Assembly (NCBI GenBank): GCA_014155875.1
Contig: JACEFZ010011099.1
Coordinates: forward strand, 62,001 to 126,000
From: Cepaea nemoralis
Taxonomy: Eukaryota; Mollusca; Gastropoda; Stylommatophora; Helicidae
Length of the DNA stretch: 64,000 bases
Direction of reading: 5' to 3'
Of this stretch, positions 14,597 through 24,619 are shown piece by piece. The translations under genes and the position numbers were made by a program. The notes under the pieces were generated by a model. That model searched no databases. It saw nothing but the letters and a program-made list of their open reading frames with translations, and was not told the origin of the DNA. Positions within the stretch are counted from its first letter, which is position 1. Each line of letters opens with the position of its first letter.

Positions 14597-15052
14597 GTGC
14601 AATGTGTGTTTGGCTGGGTGGTTGGAGGTGTGTGGGTGGAGGAGGATATGTGGGTGAGTGATTGTTGGTGGGAAATGGGACGGGTAGAGTATATGTGAGT
14701 GGGTGGGGGATGTGTGGGTTATTGAATGTATGTGTGCTTGGGGTGTGGGTGGATGGGATGTGTGGTGGGTGAGAGGTGTGTGTGGGTGGGGAGATGTGTA
14801 GGTGTAGGGATGTGGTGAATGTGTGGGGGAATGTATTGTATGTGTGTGTGTGATTGGGTGGGGGAGTTGGAGTGAATGGTGGATGTGTCTCATAACATAG
14901 TAATATGCATTGTTTATGTTTACAAAATTCATGTGACAATGTTTTTTCCTATGCACTGTTGATTAAAGAAAGAGTGATTAGAAGGACCGAATGTAAGACG
15001 GGCCTGCGTGCCCAATTTGTTACCCTTTGAAAATAAAGTCTGTTCGTTCGTT
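14597..15052 (+). mobile_element. Composite minisatellite retroposon, copy b
   Basis: A G/T-rich body (14597-14880) is followed by the conserved tail (14885-15052) ending AATAAAGTCTG and (TTCG)n. It interrupts the 30-bp array, which resumes immediately on the right. It has the same architecture as copy a. Confidence 0.82.
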
Positions 15053-15212
15053 CGTGTTCTCACGTCAGAGTACATGTCTTCTCGTGTTCTCATGGCAGAA
15101 TACATGTCTTCTCGTGTTCTCACGGCAGAGTACATGTCTCCTCATGATCTCAGGGCAGAGTACGTCTCCTCGTGATCTCATGGCAGAGTACAGAGGTTCT
15201 CATGATCTCATT
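15053..15212 (+). repeat. 30-bp tandem array, right part
   Basis: About five more diverged 30-bp units (GCAGAGTACATGTCTTCTCG with GTGTTCTCAC), separated from the left part by the retroposon. Confidence 0.85.
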
Positions 15213-15470
15213 TAGGCACCGGGGTCTGCCCCAGACCTTGCTGTAAAGCCTGTCTCAGATCTTGACGTAAGACCTGCCCCAGTTCTCGCTGTAGAATTTG
15301 CCCCAGACCTCGATGTAAGATCTGTCTCAGACCTTGCCATGAGAACTGCCTCAGACCTCAATGTAAGATCTGTCTCAGACCTCACTGTAAGACCTGCCTC
15401 AGATCTCTACTGTAAAATCTGCCTCAGACCTCACTGTAAGACCTGCCTCAGACCTCTCTGTAGGATGCAC
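15213..15470 (+). repeat. 24-bp tandem array
   Basis: About ten units of roughly 24 bp (AGACCTGCCTCAGACCTCAC, then TGTA), with base changes among units. No gene is evident. Confidence 0.85.
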
Positions 15471-15479
15471 CAACAACAG

Positions 15480-15580
15480 ATAGCAGTGATGAATGTTATA
15501 ATGATGTGGAGAATGCCTTCAAGAAATGCAAGCATTCAGAACTAAATACCATAATGGGTGACTTTAATGCTAAAGTTGGA
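15480..15580 (+). pseudogene. RTE-like LINE endonuclease fragment
   Basis: A shifted frame reads KCKHSELNTIMGDFNAKVG, the GDFNAKVG motif of APE-type LINE endonucleases (metal-binding Asp and Asn region). Only about 30 codons remain, between the 24-bp array and a composite retroposon. Confidence 0.8.
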
Positions 15581-15607
15581 CAAAAAAAAAAACAGGACAG
15601 ATGCATA

Positions 15608-15961
15608 GTACGAATGAACAAACTTTATTTTCAAAGGGTCACAAATTGGGCATGCTTACATTTGGCCCTTCCAATCACTCATCTTTCATTCATCAATAGC
15701 GCATGATGCATTGCCAAAGGAAAAAAACAAACATTGCCAAATGAATGTTGTAAACATAAATAATGTATATTACCATATAATGAGACAGACAGACATACAT
15801 ACCTGCATACATACTTACATTATTTGCACAAACTCAGTTATAAACTCACTCAATAACACACAAATACACACTCCCTTGCATAAACATATACTTAATCACA
15901 ATCTCACTGACAAATGTTTATTTATGCACAAAAACACCTCCCCCACAACCCCCAACACACC
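15608..15961 (-). mobile_element. Composite minisatellite retroposon, copy c (minus)
   Basis: Reverse of the common tail: GAATGAACAAACTTTATTTT, then CATTTGGCCCTTCCAATCAC and TTGTAAACATAAATAATG (15610-15785). It is followed by a degenerate C/A/T-rich body up to about 15961. It lies next to the LINE fragment and the 88-bp array. Confidence 0.72.
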
Positions 15962-18166
15962 CCATAATCTGCACATTTGTAAGTTGTCCTCCTATCTGTG
16001 TTCTCACATGGTACATAGTGAGCCAGCATGAACAGAGAAGAGAACACACCACAATCATCACATTTATAAGTTGTCCTGTCTGTGTTCTCACATGGTACAT
16101 CAATGAGCCAGCATGAACAGAGAAGATAACACACCACAATCATCACATTTATATGTTGTCCTTCTATCTGTGTTCTCACATGGTACATCAATGAGCCAAC
16201 ATGAACAGAGAAGAGAACATACCATAATCATCACATTTATAAGTTGTCCTCCTTTCTGTGTTCTTACATGGTACATCAATGAGCCAGCATGAACAGAGAA
16301 GAGAACACACCACAATCATCACATTTATAAGTTGTCCTCCTTTCTGTGTTCTTACATGGTACATCAATGAGCCAGCATGAACAGAGAAGAGAACACACCA
16401 CAATCATCACATTTATAAGTTGTCCTCCTTTCTGTGTTCTTACATGGTACATCAATGAGCCAGCATGAACAGAGAAGAGAACACACCACAATCATCACAT
16501 TTATAAGTTGTCCTCCTGTCTGTGTTCTCACATGGTACATCAATGGGCCTACAGGAACAGAGAAGAGAACACATCACAATCATCACATTTATAAATTGTC
16601 CTCCTGTCTGTGTCCTCACATGGTACATCAATGAGCCAGCATGAACAGAGAAGAGAACATACCACAATCATCACATTTATAAGTTGTCCTCCTTTCTGTG
16701 TTCTCACATGGTACATCAATGGGCCAGCATAAACAGAGAAGAGAACACACCACAATCATCACATTTATAAGTTGTCCTCCTTTCTGTGTTCTCACATGGT
16801 ACATCAATTAGCCAGCATGAACAGAGAAGAGAACACACCACAATTATAACATTTATAAGTTGTCCTCCTGTCTGTGTTCTCACATGGTACATCAATGGGC
16901 CAGCATGAACAGAGAAGAGAACATACCATAATCATCACATTTATAAGTTGTCCTCCTTTCTGTGTTCTTACATGGTACATCAATGAGCCAGCATGAACAG
17001 AGAAGAGAACACACCACAATCATCACATTTATAAGTTGTCCTCCTTTCTGTGTTCTTACATGGTACATCAATGAGCCAGCATGAACAGAGAAGAGAACAC
17101 ACCACAATCATCACATTTATAAGTTGTCCTCCTTTCTGTGTTCTTACATGGTACATCAATGAGCCAGCATGAACAGAGAAGAGAACACACCACAATCATC
17201 ACATTTATAAGTTGTCCTCCTGTCTGTGTTCTCACATGGTACATCAATGGGCCTACAGGAACAGAGAAGAGAACACATCCCAATCATCACATTTATAAAT
17301 TGTCCTCCTGTCTGTGTCCTCACATGGTACATCAATGAGCCAGCATGAACAGAGAAGAGAACATACCACAATCATCACATTTATAAGTTGTCCTCCTTTC
17401 TGTGTTCTCACATGGTACATCAATGGGCCAGCATAAACAGAGAAGAGAACACACCACAATCATCACATTTATAAGTTGTCCTCCTTTCTGTGTTCTCACA
17501 TGGTACATCAATGAGCCAGCATGAACAGAGAAGAGAACACACCACAATCATCACATTTATAAGTTGTCCTCCTTTCTGTGTTCTTACATGGTACATCAAT
17601 GAGCCAGCATGAACAGAGAAGAGAACACACCACAATCATCACATTTATAAGTTGTCCTCCTTTCTGTGTTCTCACATGGTACATCAATGAGCCAGCATGA
17701 ACAGAGAAGAGAACATACCATAATCATCACATTTATAAGTTGTCCTCCTTTCTGTGTTCTTACATGGTACATCAATGAGCCAGTATGAACAGAGAAGAGA
17801 ACACAATACAATCATCACATTTATAAGTTGTCCTCCTGTCTATGTTCTCACATGGTACATCAATGAGCCAGCATGAACAGAGAAGAGAACACACCACAAT
17901 CATCACATTTATAAGTTGTCCTCCTGTCTATGTTCTCACATGGTACATCAATGAGCCAGCATGAACAGAGAAGAGAACACACCACAATCATCACATTTAT
18001 AAGTTGTCCTCCTGTTTGTGTTCTCACATGGTACATCAATGAGCCAGCATGAACAGAGAAGAGAACACACCACAATCATCACATTTATAAGTTGTCCTCC
18101 TGTCTATGTTCTCACATGGTACATCAATGAGCCAGCATGAACAGAGAAGAGAACACAACACAGGCA
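15962..18166 (-). repeat. 88-bp satellite derived from a C2H2 zinc finger
   Basis: About 25 tandem 88-bp units. Each aligns along its whole length with an 84-bp finger of the neighbouring gene: the plus strand reads ACCACAATCATCACATTT, TGTGTTCTCA and ATGGTACA, the same landmarks in the same order. The minus strand still shows YKCDDCG. Three features remove function: a net +4 bp per unit shifts the frame each repeat, the second zinc-ligand His is Gln (HVRTQ), and stops occur every ~71 codons. An eight-unit (704-bp) higher-order period is visible (16434 vs 17138). It is therefore a satellite, not a gene. Confidence 0.93.
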
Positions 18167-18339
18167 TCACATTTATAAGGCTTCACTCCAGTAAATGTTC
18201 TCTTGTGGTATTTCAGAAATGAACTTAAGTAAAAGATGTACTGCAACCAGAATTGTAAGGTTTCTCTTCTGTATGTGCTTACTTGCTATACATCAGAAAC
18301 TCAACTTGAGAGATCGACATACCACAATCCAACACTTCT
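18167..18339 (-). pseudogene. Eroded zinc fingers between satellite and gene
   Basis: The minus strand retains pieces such as KYHKRTFTGVKPYKCDAC, with mutated linkers, stops and frame changes. It lies directly downstream of the stop of the finger gene and directly upstream of the 88-bp array, so it is the transition zone between them. Confidence 0.8.
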
Positions 18340-20161
18340 CTAAGGTTTCCCTCTTAAGTGTGTTTTCAAGTGTTTCTTCATACTGCCAGCTGTAGTTCTA
18401 GATGCACCACAATCATCACATTTGTAAGATTTCTCTCCTGTATGTGTCCTTTTGTGGCATTCCAGGTGGCCTATTTGAGTAAAACAAGCACCACAATCAT
18501 CACATTTGTAAGGTTTCTCTCCTGTATGTGTCCTTTTATGGCATTTCAGGTGGCCTATTTGAGTAAAACAAGCACCACAATCATCACATTTGTAAGGTTT
18601 CTCTCCTGTATGTGTTCTTTTGTGGCATTTCAGGTTATTGTTGGTAAAACAAGCACTACAAACATCACATTTGTAAGGTTTCTCTCCTGTATGTGTCCTT
18701 TTATGGCATTTCAGGGTGCCAATGATGAGTAAAACAAGCCCCACAATCATCACATTTGTAAGGTTTCTCTCCTGTATGTTTTCTAAAGTGGTACACTAAT
18801 CGGCCAGTGTGAGTAAAACTTTCACCACAATAATCACATTTGTAAAGTTTCTCTCCTGTATGTGTCATGTTATGGTATTTCAAGTTGCGAAATGTAGTAA
18901 AACAAGCACCACAATCATCACATTTGTAAGGTTTCTCTCCTGTATGTGTTCTCTTGTGGCATTTCAAGGTGCCAAAATGAGTAAAACAAGCACTACAAAC
19001 ATTACATTTGTAAGGTTTCTCTCCAGTGTGTGTTCTTTTGTGGCACTTCAGATCAGCAGCTCGACTAAAAGATACACCACAGTCATCACATTTGTAAGGT
19101 TTCTCTCCTGTATGTGTCCTTTTATGGCATTTCAGGGTGCCAAGACGAGTAAAACAAGCCCCACAATCATCACATTTGTAAGGTTTCTCTCCGGTATGTG
19201 TTCTCAAGTGGCACACTAAATGGCCAGTGTGAGTAAAAGATGCACCACAATAATCACATTTGTAAGGTTTCTCTCCTGTATGTTTTCTAAAGTGGTACAC
19301 TAATCGGCCAGTGTGAGTAAAACTTTCACCACAATCATCACATTTGTAAGTTTTCTCTCCTGTATGTGTCCTTTTATGGCATTTCAAGTTGCCAAATTTA
19401 GTAAAACTAGCACCACAAACATCACATTTGTAAGGTTTCTCTCCTGTATGTGTTCTCTTGTGGCATTTCAAGTTGCCAAAATGAGTAAAACAAGCACTAC
19501 AAACATTACATTTGTAAGGTTTCTCTCCAGTGTGTGTTCTTTTGTGGATCTTCAGATCAGCAGCTCGACTAAAAGATACACCACAATCATCACATTTGTA
19601 AGGTTTCTCTCCTGTATGTGTCCTTTTGTGGCATTTCAGACAACCAAGCTGAATAAAACAAGCATTACAAACATCACATTTGTAAGGTTTCTCTCCTGTA
19701 TGTGTTCTCTTGTGGTATTTCAGGTTGCCAATGTAAGTAAAACAAGCACCACAATCATCACATTTGTAAGATTTCTCTCCTGTATGTCTCCTTTTGTGGC
19801 ATTTTAGGTTGCTAAGTGTAGTAAAACAAACACCACAATCATCACATTTGTAAGGTTTCTCTCCTGTATGTGTCCTTTTGTGACATTTCAGGTCACAAAG
19901 TTGAGTAAAACAAGCCCCACAATCATCACATTTGTAAGGTTTCTCTCCTGTGTGTGTTCTCAAATGGTACACTAAATGGCCAGTGTGAGTAAAAGATGCA
20001 CCACAATCATCACATTTGTAAGATTTATCTACAGAGTTTATTCTTCTTCCTCTTCTTCGTTCATCCGGAGTTTTTTTTCCGGATGTGATTGCGTTGTGCC
20101 TGTTTACAGCAGAGCTGCGTTCTTGCGCCGTTAGGCCAACACATCCGACTTCTGCGGGCAT
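18340..20161 (-). CDS. C2H2 zinc-finger protein gene, ~20 fingers, one frameshift
   Basis: An ATG at 20161 opens a frame with ~48 residues of basic, Arg-rich N-terminus (PDERRRGRR), followed by 15 canonical fingers with TGEKP linkers. Finger 16 is hit by a +1 shift near 18722, where the local sequence CCAATGATGAG has one base more than its sister finger at 19140. The next frame carries on with about four more fingers and ends at 18340. Fingers 5-10 and 11-16 look like two copies of a six-finger block (shared helices SRAADL, THFGx[12 protein letters not shown]). Most fingers carry extra Cys (ACFT, LKCHK). It probably binds DNA in the nucleus; the target is unknown. An in-frame stop four codons before the ATG supports that start, unless an upstream exon is spliced in. 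The shift could be an assembly error. Confidence 0.85.
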
Positions 20162-20224
20162 TTGTTGACCGGGTTAACCTTCCCGGGAGTTTGTTCTTAT
20201 CTTTCTGTTTAAGAATATATCTGC

Positions 20225-20790
20225 ACCAGTGTTTGGATCACAAACATCAGACATGTAAGTTGTAGTTTCTTGTTTCATTCTTTGATGAATAAACCAGTAA
20301 GACTGTCATCATCTGGAGACTTCCCAGAGATCTGTGTACACGTCACTGGTAGTTTCTACAGTTTGTAATTCACCAGTCTTATTAGCCACACCAGTTTTGT
20401 CTTGATTTCATTGGTAGATGACACTCTCTGATATTTGATCACATTCCTCATGTTTTACAGAAGTTATACAACTTTTCTTACTATCACTATTCTTGATCCC
20501 ATGTCTGTGTATCCTGCCATGTCTTCAAGGCTGCAATAGTCTTCCATGGTAACCATGTTATTGAACCTGTCATGAGTCATGTAATCAAAGAACACATCTG
20601 GAAGTTCTTGATTTATAAACTTCAAGTCATTGTTATTAACGAATGCATCTTCTTTATTTCTCACCACAGAAATGAGAAATAAGTTCACTTCACAACTCTG
20701 GCAACAGTGATGTATTTCTGACTGCACTTATGAGAAAAAAGTTCACTTCACAACTCTGGTACGGTGGTGTATTTCTGAAACACACAAACA
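20225..20790 (-). pseudogene. Eroded N-terminal coding region upstream of the zinc-finger gene
   Basis: The minus strand shows protein-like stretches in succession: an 87-codon frame (20464-20727, with NQELPDVFFDYMTHDRF and SLEDMAGYTDMG), then KHEECDQISESVIYQ, TGELQTVETTSDVYTDLWEV and VCDPNTGADIF. They are broken by frame changes and stops. The acidic, Ser/Thr/Glu-rich composition differs from random sequence and is typical of the linker that precedes finger arrays. I infer either the decayed N-terminal exon of this gene or an exon whose splice sites I cannot place. A 50-60 bp tandem duplication (GAGTTGTGAAGTGAAC twice, near 20690 and 20745) lies at its start. Confidence 0.5.
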
Positions 20791-21796
20791 GTGAACACTT
20801 AGTTTAGTGTGGTGAACAACATATTATAATAAATTGATTGAATTTCTATAAAGTGAACAGTTACTATAAATTGACCAGAGCCCCTCCCTCATAGCTGGTG
20901 CATGCTGGGTAATAGACCCGGAGGAAAATTGGCGCACTATTTGCCCCGGGAATGTAGTCCAGCGGGAACCCCGCTGAAGGCGGGCACATCAGCCCGAACC
21001 GAAGCAAAGAGGGAGGAAAGAAACTGTCTCCCTCATACCACCTCCATCCAGAAGACTGAGTGAGATACAAGCATGACCAAGTTGGGTCACAGAATGCTTG
21101 GTGGACAAGTGCACAAACTTGTAATGAAGTCAAACAGGTGGCCGAACCCGCAAGGCATTTCTACTGTAGCTGGAACACAGTTGAGGTACACCTACAAACT
21201 GATTTTTCACTTTTACTAGGCAATGGAGGGGGATCTAACCATGCATTTAATAATTGCCTATAATTCTTTAATAGGGATCTAGAATAGTTACTGAAATTAA
21301 GACATAAATAATAGAATGATGTTAAGCAGCAGCTAGACTTTAGAATGCAACCTTCCGGGACTAGCAGACGGCTTGATTCTATTAATAGATCGCCTTTTGG
21401 TTTTTGACTGCTGGCATTATCCTGCAACTAAAAGCAGAATGTAAATAAACCTCGGAGGTGTCTTTGAGCTGTAACTAGAGATCAACAAGGTGTGTAAATG
21501 GCCCCTAAATGTGGGCAGATATGTTGTCATGTAGTTTAATAATTGGTGGCTGGTGAGGTATTCCCATCATGAGGCTGCATGAGTATTCCCTGATATATAT
21601 TGAATGCTGGGTTTGGCCACCATGAGAAATAATAAGCTGTTGCTGTTACACTGTTAGTTATTCTGACCATTTATTGATTTGCTATCATTCTATTGACATG
21701 TCATGTTATATGTAAAAACAGGGTGGGTAGGTTCAAACAATGTTGTCTTGTTGAGACCATGTATAGTGCATGTGACTGGCTGTCACATGCAGCATG
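20791..21796. other. Intergenic; GC-rich patch at 20870-21060
   Basis: No gene supported. 20870-21060 is noticeably richer in G, C and CpG than its surroundings and lies upstream of the minus-strand zinc-finger gene, so it could be a promoter or first exon (weak inference). The rest is AT-rich without recognisable motifs. Confidence 0.4.
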
Positions 21797-22153
21797 ATGT
21801 TGTTGTGTCACTTGATGTTGAGACATGATGTCCAGCCGTCCTCGTGTATGTTGTTGTGTCACTTGATGTTGAGACATGATGTCCAGCCGTCCTCATGTAT
21901 GTTGTTATGTCGATGTTGAGACATGATGTCCAGCCGTCCTCGTGTATGTTGTTGTGTCACTTGATGTTGAGACATGATGTCCAGCCGTCCTCATGTATGT
22001 TGTTGGGTCACTTGATGTTGAGACGTGATGTCCAGCCGTCCTCGTGTATGTTGTTGTGTCACTTGATGTTGAGATGTGATGTCCAGCCATCCTCATGTAT
22101 GTTGTTGTGTCACTTGATGTTGAGACGTGATGTCCAGCCGTCCTCGTGTATAT
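21797..22153 (+). repeat. 51-bp tandem array
   Basis: Seven units of 51 bp (landmarks CACTTGATGTTGAGACATGA, TGTCCAGCCGTCCTCGTG, TATGTTGTTG); the third unit is a few bases short. Open frames on both strands reflect the 17-codon period. Confidence 0.92.
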
Positions 22154-22224
22154 TGCTGGTGCAGGGCTTAACTTGGCCAGTGTGAATAGTGTGACAGACT
22201 GTGTCTGAATGAGGATATGTGTAT

Positions 22225-22464
22225 ATTATTAATTCATAGGCAGTTATTTTATAGTTTTTAAGTTGTTGTTAATATAGTAGTAATATTTAACAGTTGTTAA
22301 ATATTTTTTTGGTTGTTTACTTTTGTTCCAGGATGTAATTCCTGATTATTAATTCATAGGCAGTTATTTTATAGTTTTTAAGTTGTTGTTAATATAGTAG
22401 TAATATTTAACAGTTGTTAAATATTTTTTTGGTTGTTTACTTTTGTTCCAGGATGTAATTCCTG
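22225..22464 (+). repeat. Perfect 120-bp tandem duplication
   Basis: 22225-22344 and 22345-22464 appear identical over 120 bp, starting ATTATTAATTCATAGG and ending GATGTAATTCCTG. The absence of differences implies a recent event or a collapsed or expanded assembly. Confidence 0.93.
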
Positions 22465-23039
22465 TCATAGAAGGGAACAGGAACATCCCTGGGTCCTTAA
22501 TTATCCCCCATTTTTCCTTACCTCTATCTTGGTTTATTCCCATTTTCCCTTATCTCACATTTTCCCCTCCCCTCCCAACTGATCCCATAGTCAAGCTTTC
22601 CACACCTTAGTTTGTTACTGTGGGTTAAGGGTGTGGTTCCTGGTTCAACCTTTTATACTCACCTCTCTACTTCTATTTTTGAAGTTGTGGTCTTGTCATA
22701 GTAATGTGTCCCAATCAGTTTGGGGACATGACTTCCTCTGGTGGCATTAGGCACAATATTGAATTTGGCTGAGGCACAGGGGTTTGGTAATATATGGAGC
22801 TCAATCCACTGATTTTCCGCTGTGTACTACAGGGATCCATAGTGTTGTGTTGTGTGTCTCAGGATGGTGAGTACAGTCTCCGCACTATAAGGCTCATACT
22901 CAGATTTAGAGTTGTGTTACTTTCTATTTTCCAAGTAATGGTCTCTCTGTTGTCCAGTCCTGGTCAGCCAGCTGTATAGGTATCGTAGCAGGGTCTTTGG
23001 AGTATTCTGTAGGCTCGGCCACAACAGGCAGAGGTCTGG
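22465..23039. other. Unassigned sequence
   Basis: No coding, RNA or repeat feature recognised. A pyrimidine-rich segment occurs near 22500-22580. Confidence 0.4.
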
Positions 23040-23377
23040 CTATATGAGAGTGCATGAGAAAGTGTGGATGTATGTGTGTGCATGTCTGTATGGGTGTATA
23101 TATGTGTGTATCTGTGTGTGTATGTCTGTACGTGTGTTAATGTGTGCGTTTATGTGTTTATATGCATGTGTATGGATGAGTGTGTGTGTATGCTCGTGTA
23201 TATCTTTATGTGTGTAAGTGTGCATGCATGCAGTGTATGCGAGGGAGTGTATATTCGGGTGTTATGTGAGTACGTGTGCATAAGTATGTGGATGTGTGTA
23301 TGTGCGTGGGTATATGTGTGTGTTGCATGTGCATGTTGGGTGTGTGTGTACATGTGTGTGTGTGTGAGAGAGAGAGT

Positions 23378-23420
<43 letters not shown>
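23040..23420 (+). repeat. G/T-rich tract followed by (GA)n
   Basis: GTGTGTATGTCTGTACGTGT-like sequence runs into (GA)n at about 23366-23420. A core (TGCATGCATGCAGTGTATGC then GAGGGAGTG) is the reverse complement of 26855-26890, so this is an inverted relative of the tract at 26.6-27.3 kb. Confidence 0.85.
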
Positions 23421-23422
<2 letters not shown>

Positions 23423-23449
23423 AAGCCCACGCATGTGATGTAACATGCT

Positions 23450-23595
23450 ATTCCATATTTTTTTTATGTATTCTCATTTTTCATATTACGAGGTATCATT
23501 TTGTATGCCACTTTGATTGTCCTGTTACATGCCATTCCGTATTTTTTTGTTTTTGTTTATTCTCATCTTCCATATTATCATTTTGTATGCCACTT
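23450..23595 (+). repeat. ~70-bp direct repeat pair flanking the GA tracts
   Basis: TGCTATTCCATATTTTTTTT…TTCTCATTTTTCATATTA…ATTTTGTATGCCAC occurs at about 23447-23510 and again, diverged, at about 23528-23592. An inverted relative is at 26525-26600. Confidence 0.7.
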
Positions 23596-23625
23596 GATTT
23601 TATCATGTATAATATAACATTACTG

Positions 23626-23627
<2 letters not shown>

Positions 23628-23702
<75 letters not shown>
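23628..23702 (+). repeat. (GA)n microsatellite
   Basis: About 75 bp of perfect AG/GA dinucleotides, followed by AACAAGAGAGAG and the retroposon tail. Confidence 0.95.
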
Positions 23703-23705
<3 letters not shown>

Positions 23706-23717
23706 AAGAGAGAGAGA

Positions 23718-24619
23718 ACAAACGAACGAACGAACGAACAGACTTTATTTTCAAAGGGTAACAAATTGGGCACGCAGGCCCATCTTACATTCGGCCCTTC
23801 TTCTTCTTCTTCTTTCATTCGCTTGACATATGTCTATATCTGCAATGTCATCTCTTGCATGAATTGAACTGTCTTTTTCAGTTCACACAGTGGTCCATAG
23901 AGTTTATCTTCCACTGTCGTCTCTCTAGGCCAGAAGGTTTGCCTAGATATGTTATATTTTGGGCAGTCTTGGAGTATGTGCTCTGCTGTCTGCGACGCCA
24001 ATCCACATGTGCACATGGCTGTTTCACCAATCTTGAATTTTGTATACATGTGGTTGCGTAATCTATTGTGTCCTGTTCTGAGGCGCAGAATAATGACTTG
24101 TTCTGGTCTGTCCATAACGCGGTAGTCATCTTGAGCAGGTTTTGGTGGCTTTCTGACTGATTTGATCATTCTTTTCTTTTGGTGGTATGTAACGGGCACA
24201 TCAGGCTGTTGTTATTTGGCTCCTTCCTTAGCCAATTGATCAGCTCTGTCGTTTCCGGGTACTCCACAGTGGGATGGTATCCACTGTATGGTGACTTTAT
24301 GCTGACTGCTAAGTTCAGAAAGTAGTGTCCTTAGTACTGGCAATTTCCCAGAGAGGAGCGCCTCGAGAACTGATTTTGCATCTGTCAGTAGCACCACAGG
24401 TTGTGTACCATTGCTGTTATTTAGTAATTTCTCTGTTGCTATCTTGATTGCCTCAATTTCGGCATCATAGTTATGGCAGTACTTTCCTGTCGGTACTCTG
24501 GCTGTGTCCCTAGTATTATTTGGGTATTTTATGTACACTCCTGCTCCTCCATTTCGAACAGCATTTTGTGCTGACCCATCTGTGTAGACTTGGGTCTCAC
24601 ATTCGGCCCTTCCATTCAC
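23718..24619 (-). pseudogene. RNase H-bearing LINE, 3' end of ORF2 plus 3' UTR
   Basis: Two minus-strand frames (24619-24212, then 24199-23834) encode the C-terminus of a LINE polyprotein. The RNase H domain keeps all four catalytic acidic positions: YTDGSA, AEIEAI, LLTDAKS and GNDRADQLA. It is followed by a terminal knuckle (CTCG…EHILQDC). A 12-bp stop-containing break separates the two frames. A 3' UTR follows with GGGCCGAATGTAAGATGG, AATAAAG and (TTCG)n. LINEs with an RNase H after the RT belong to the I/LOA/R1 group; the exact clade is not resolved. The RT and endonuclease are missing because the upstream side joins the composite retroposon body at about 24600. Confidence 0.88.
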
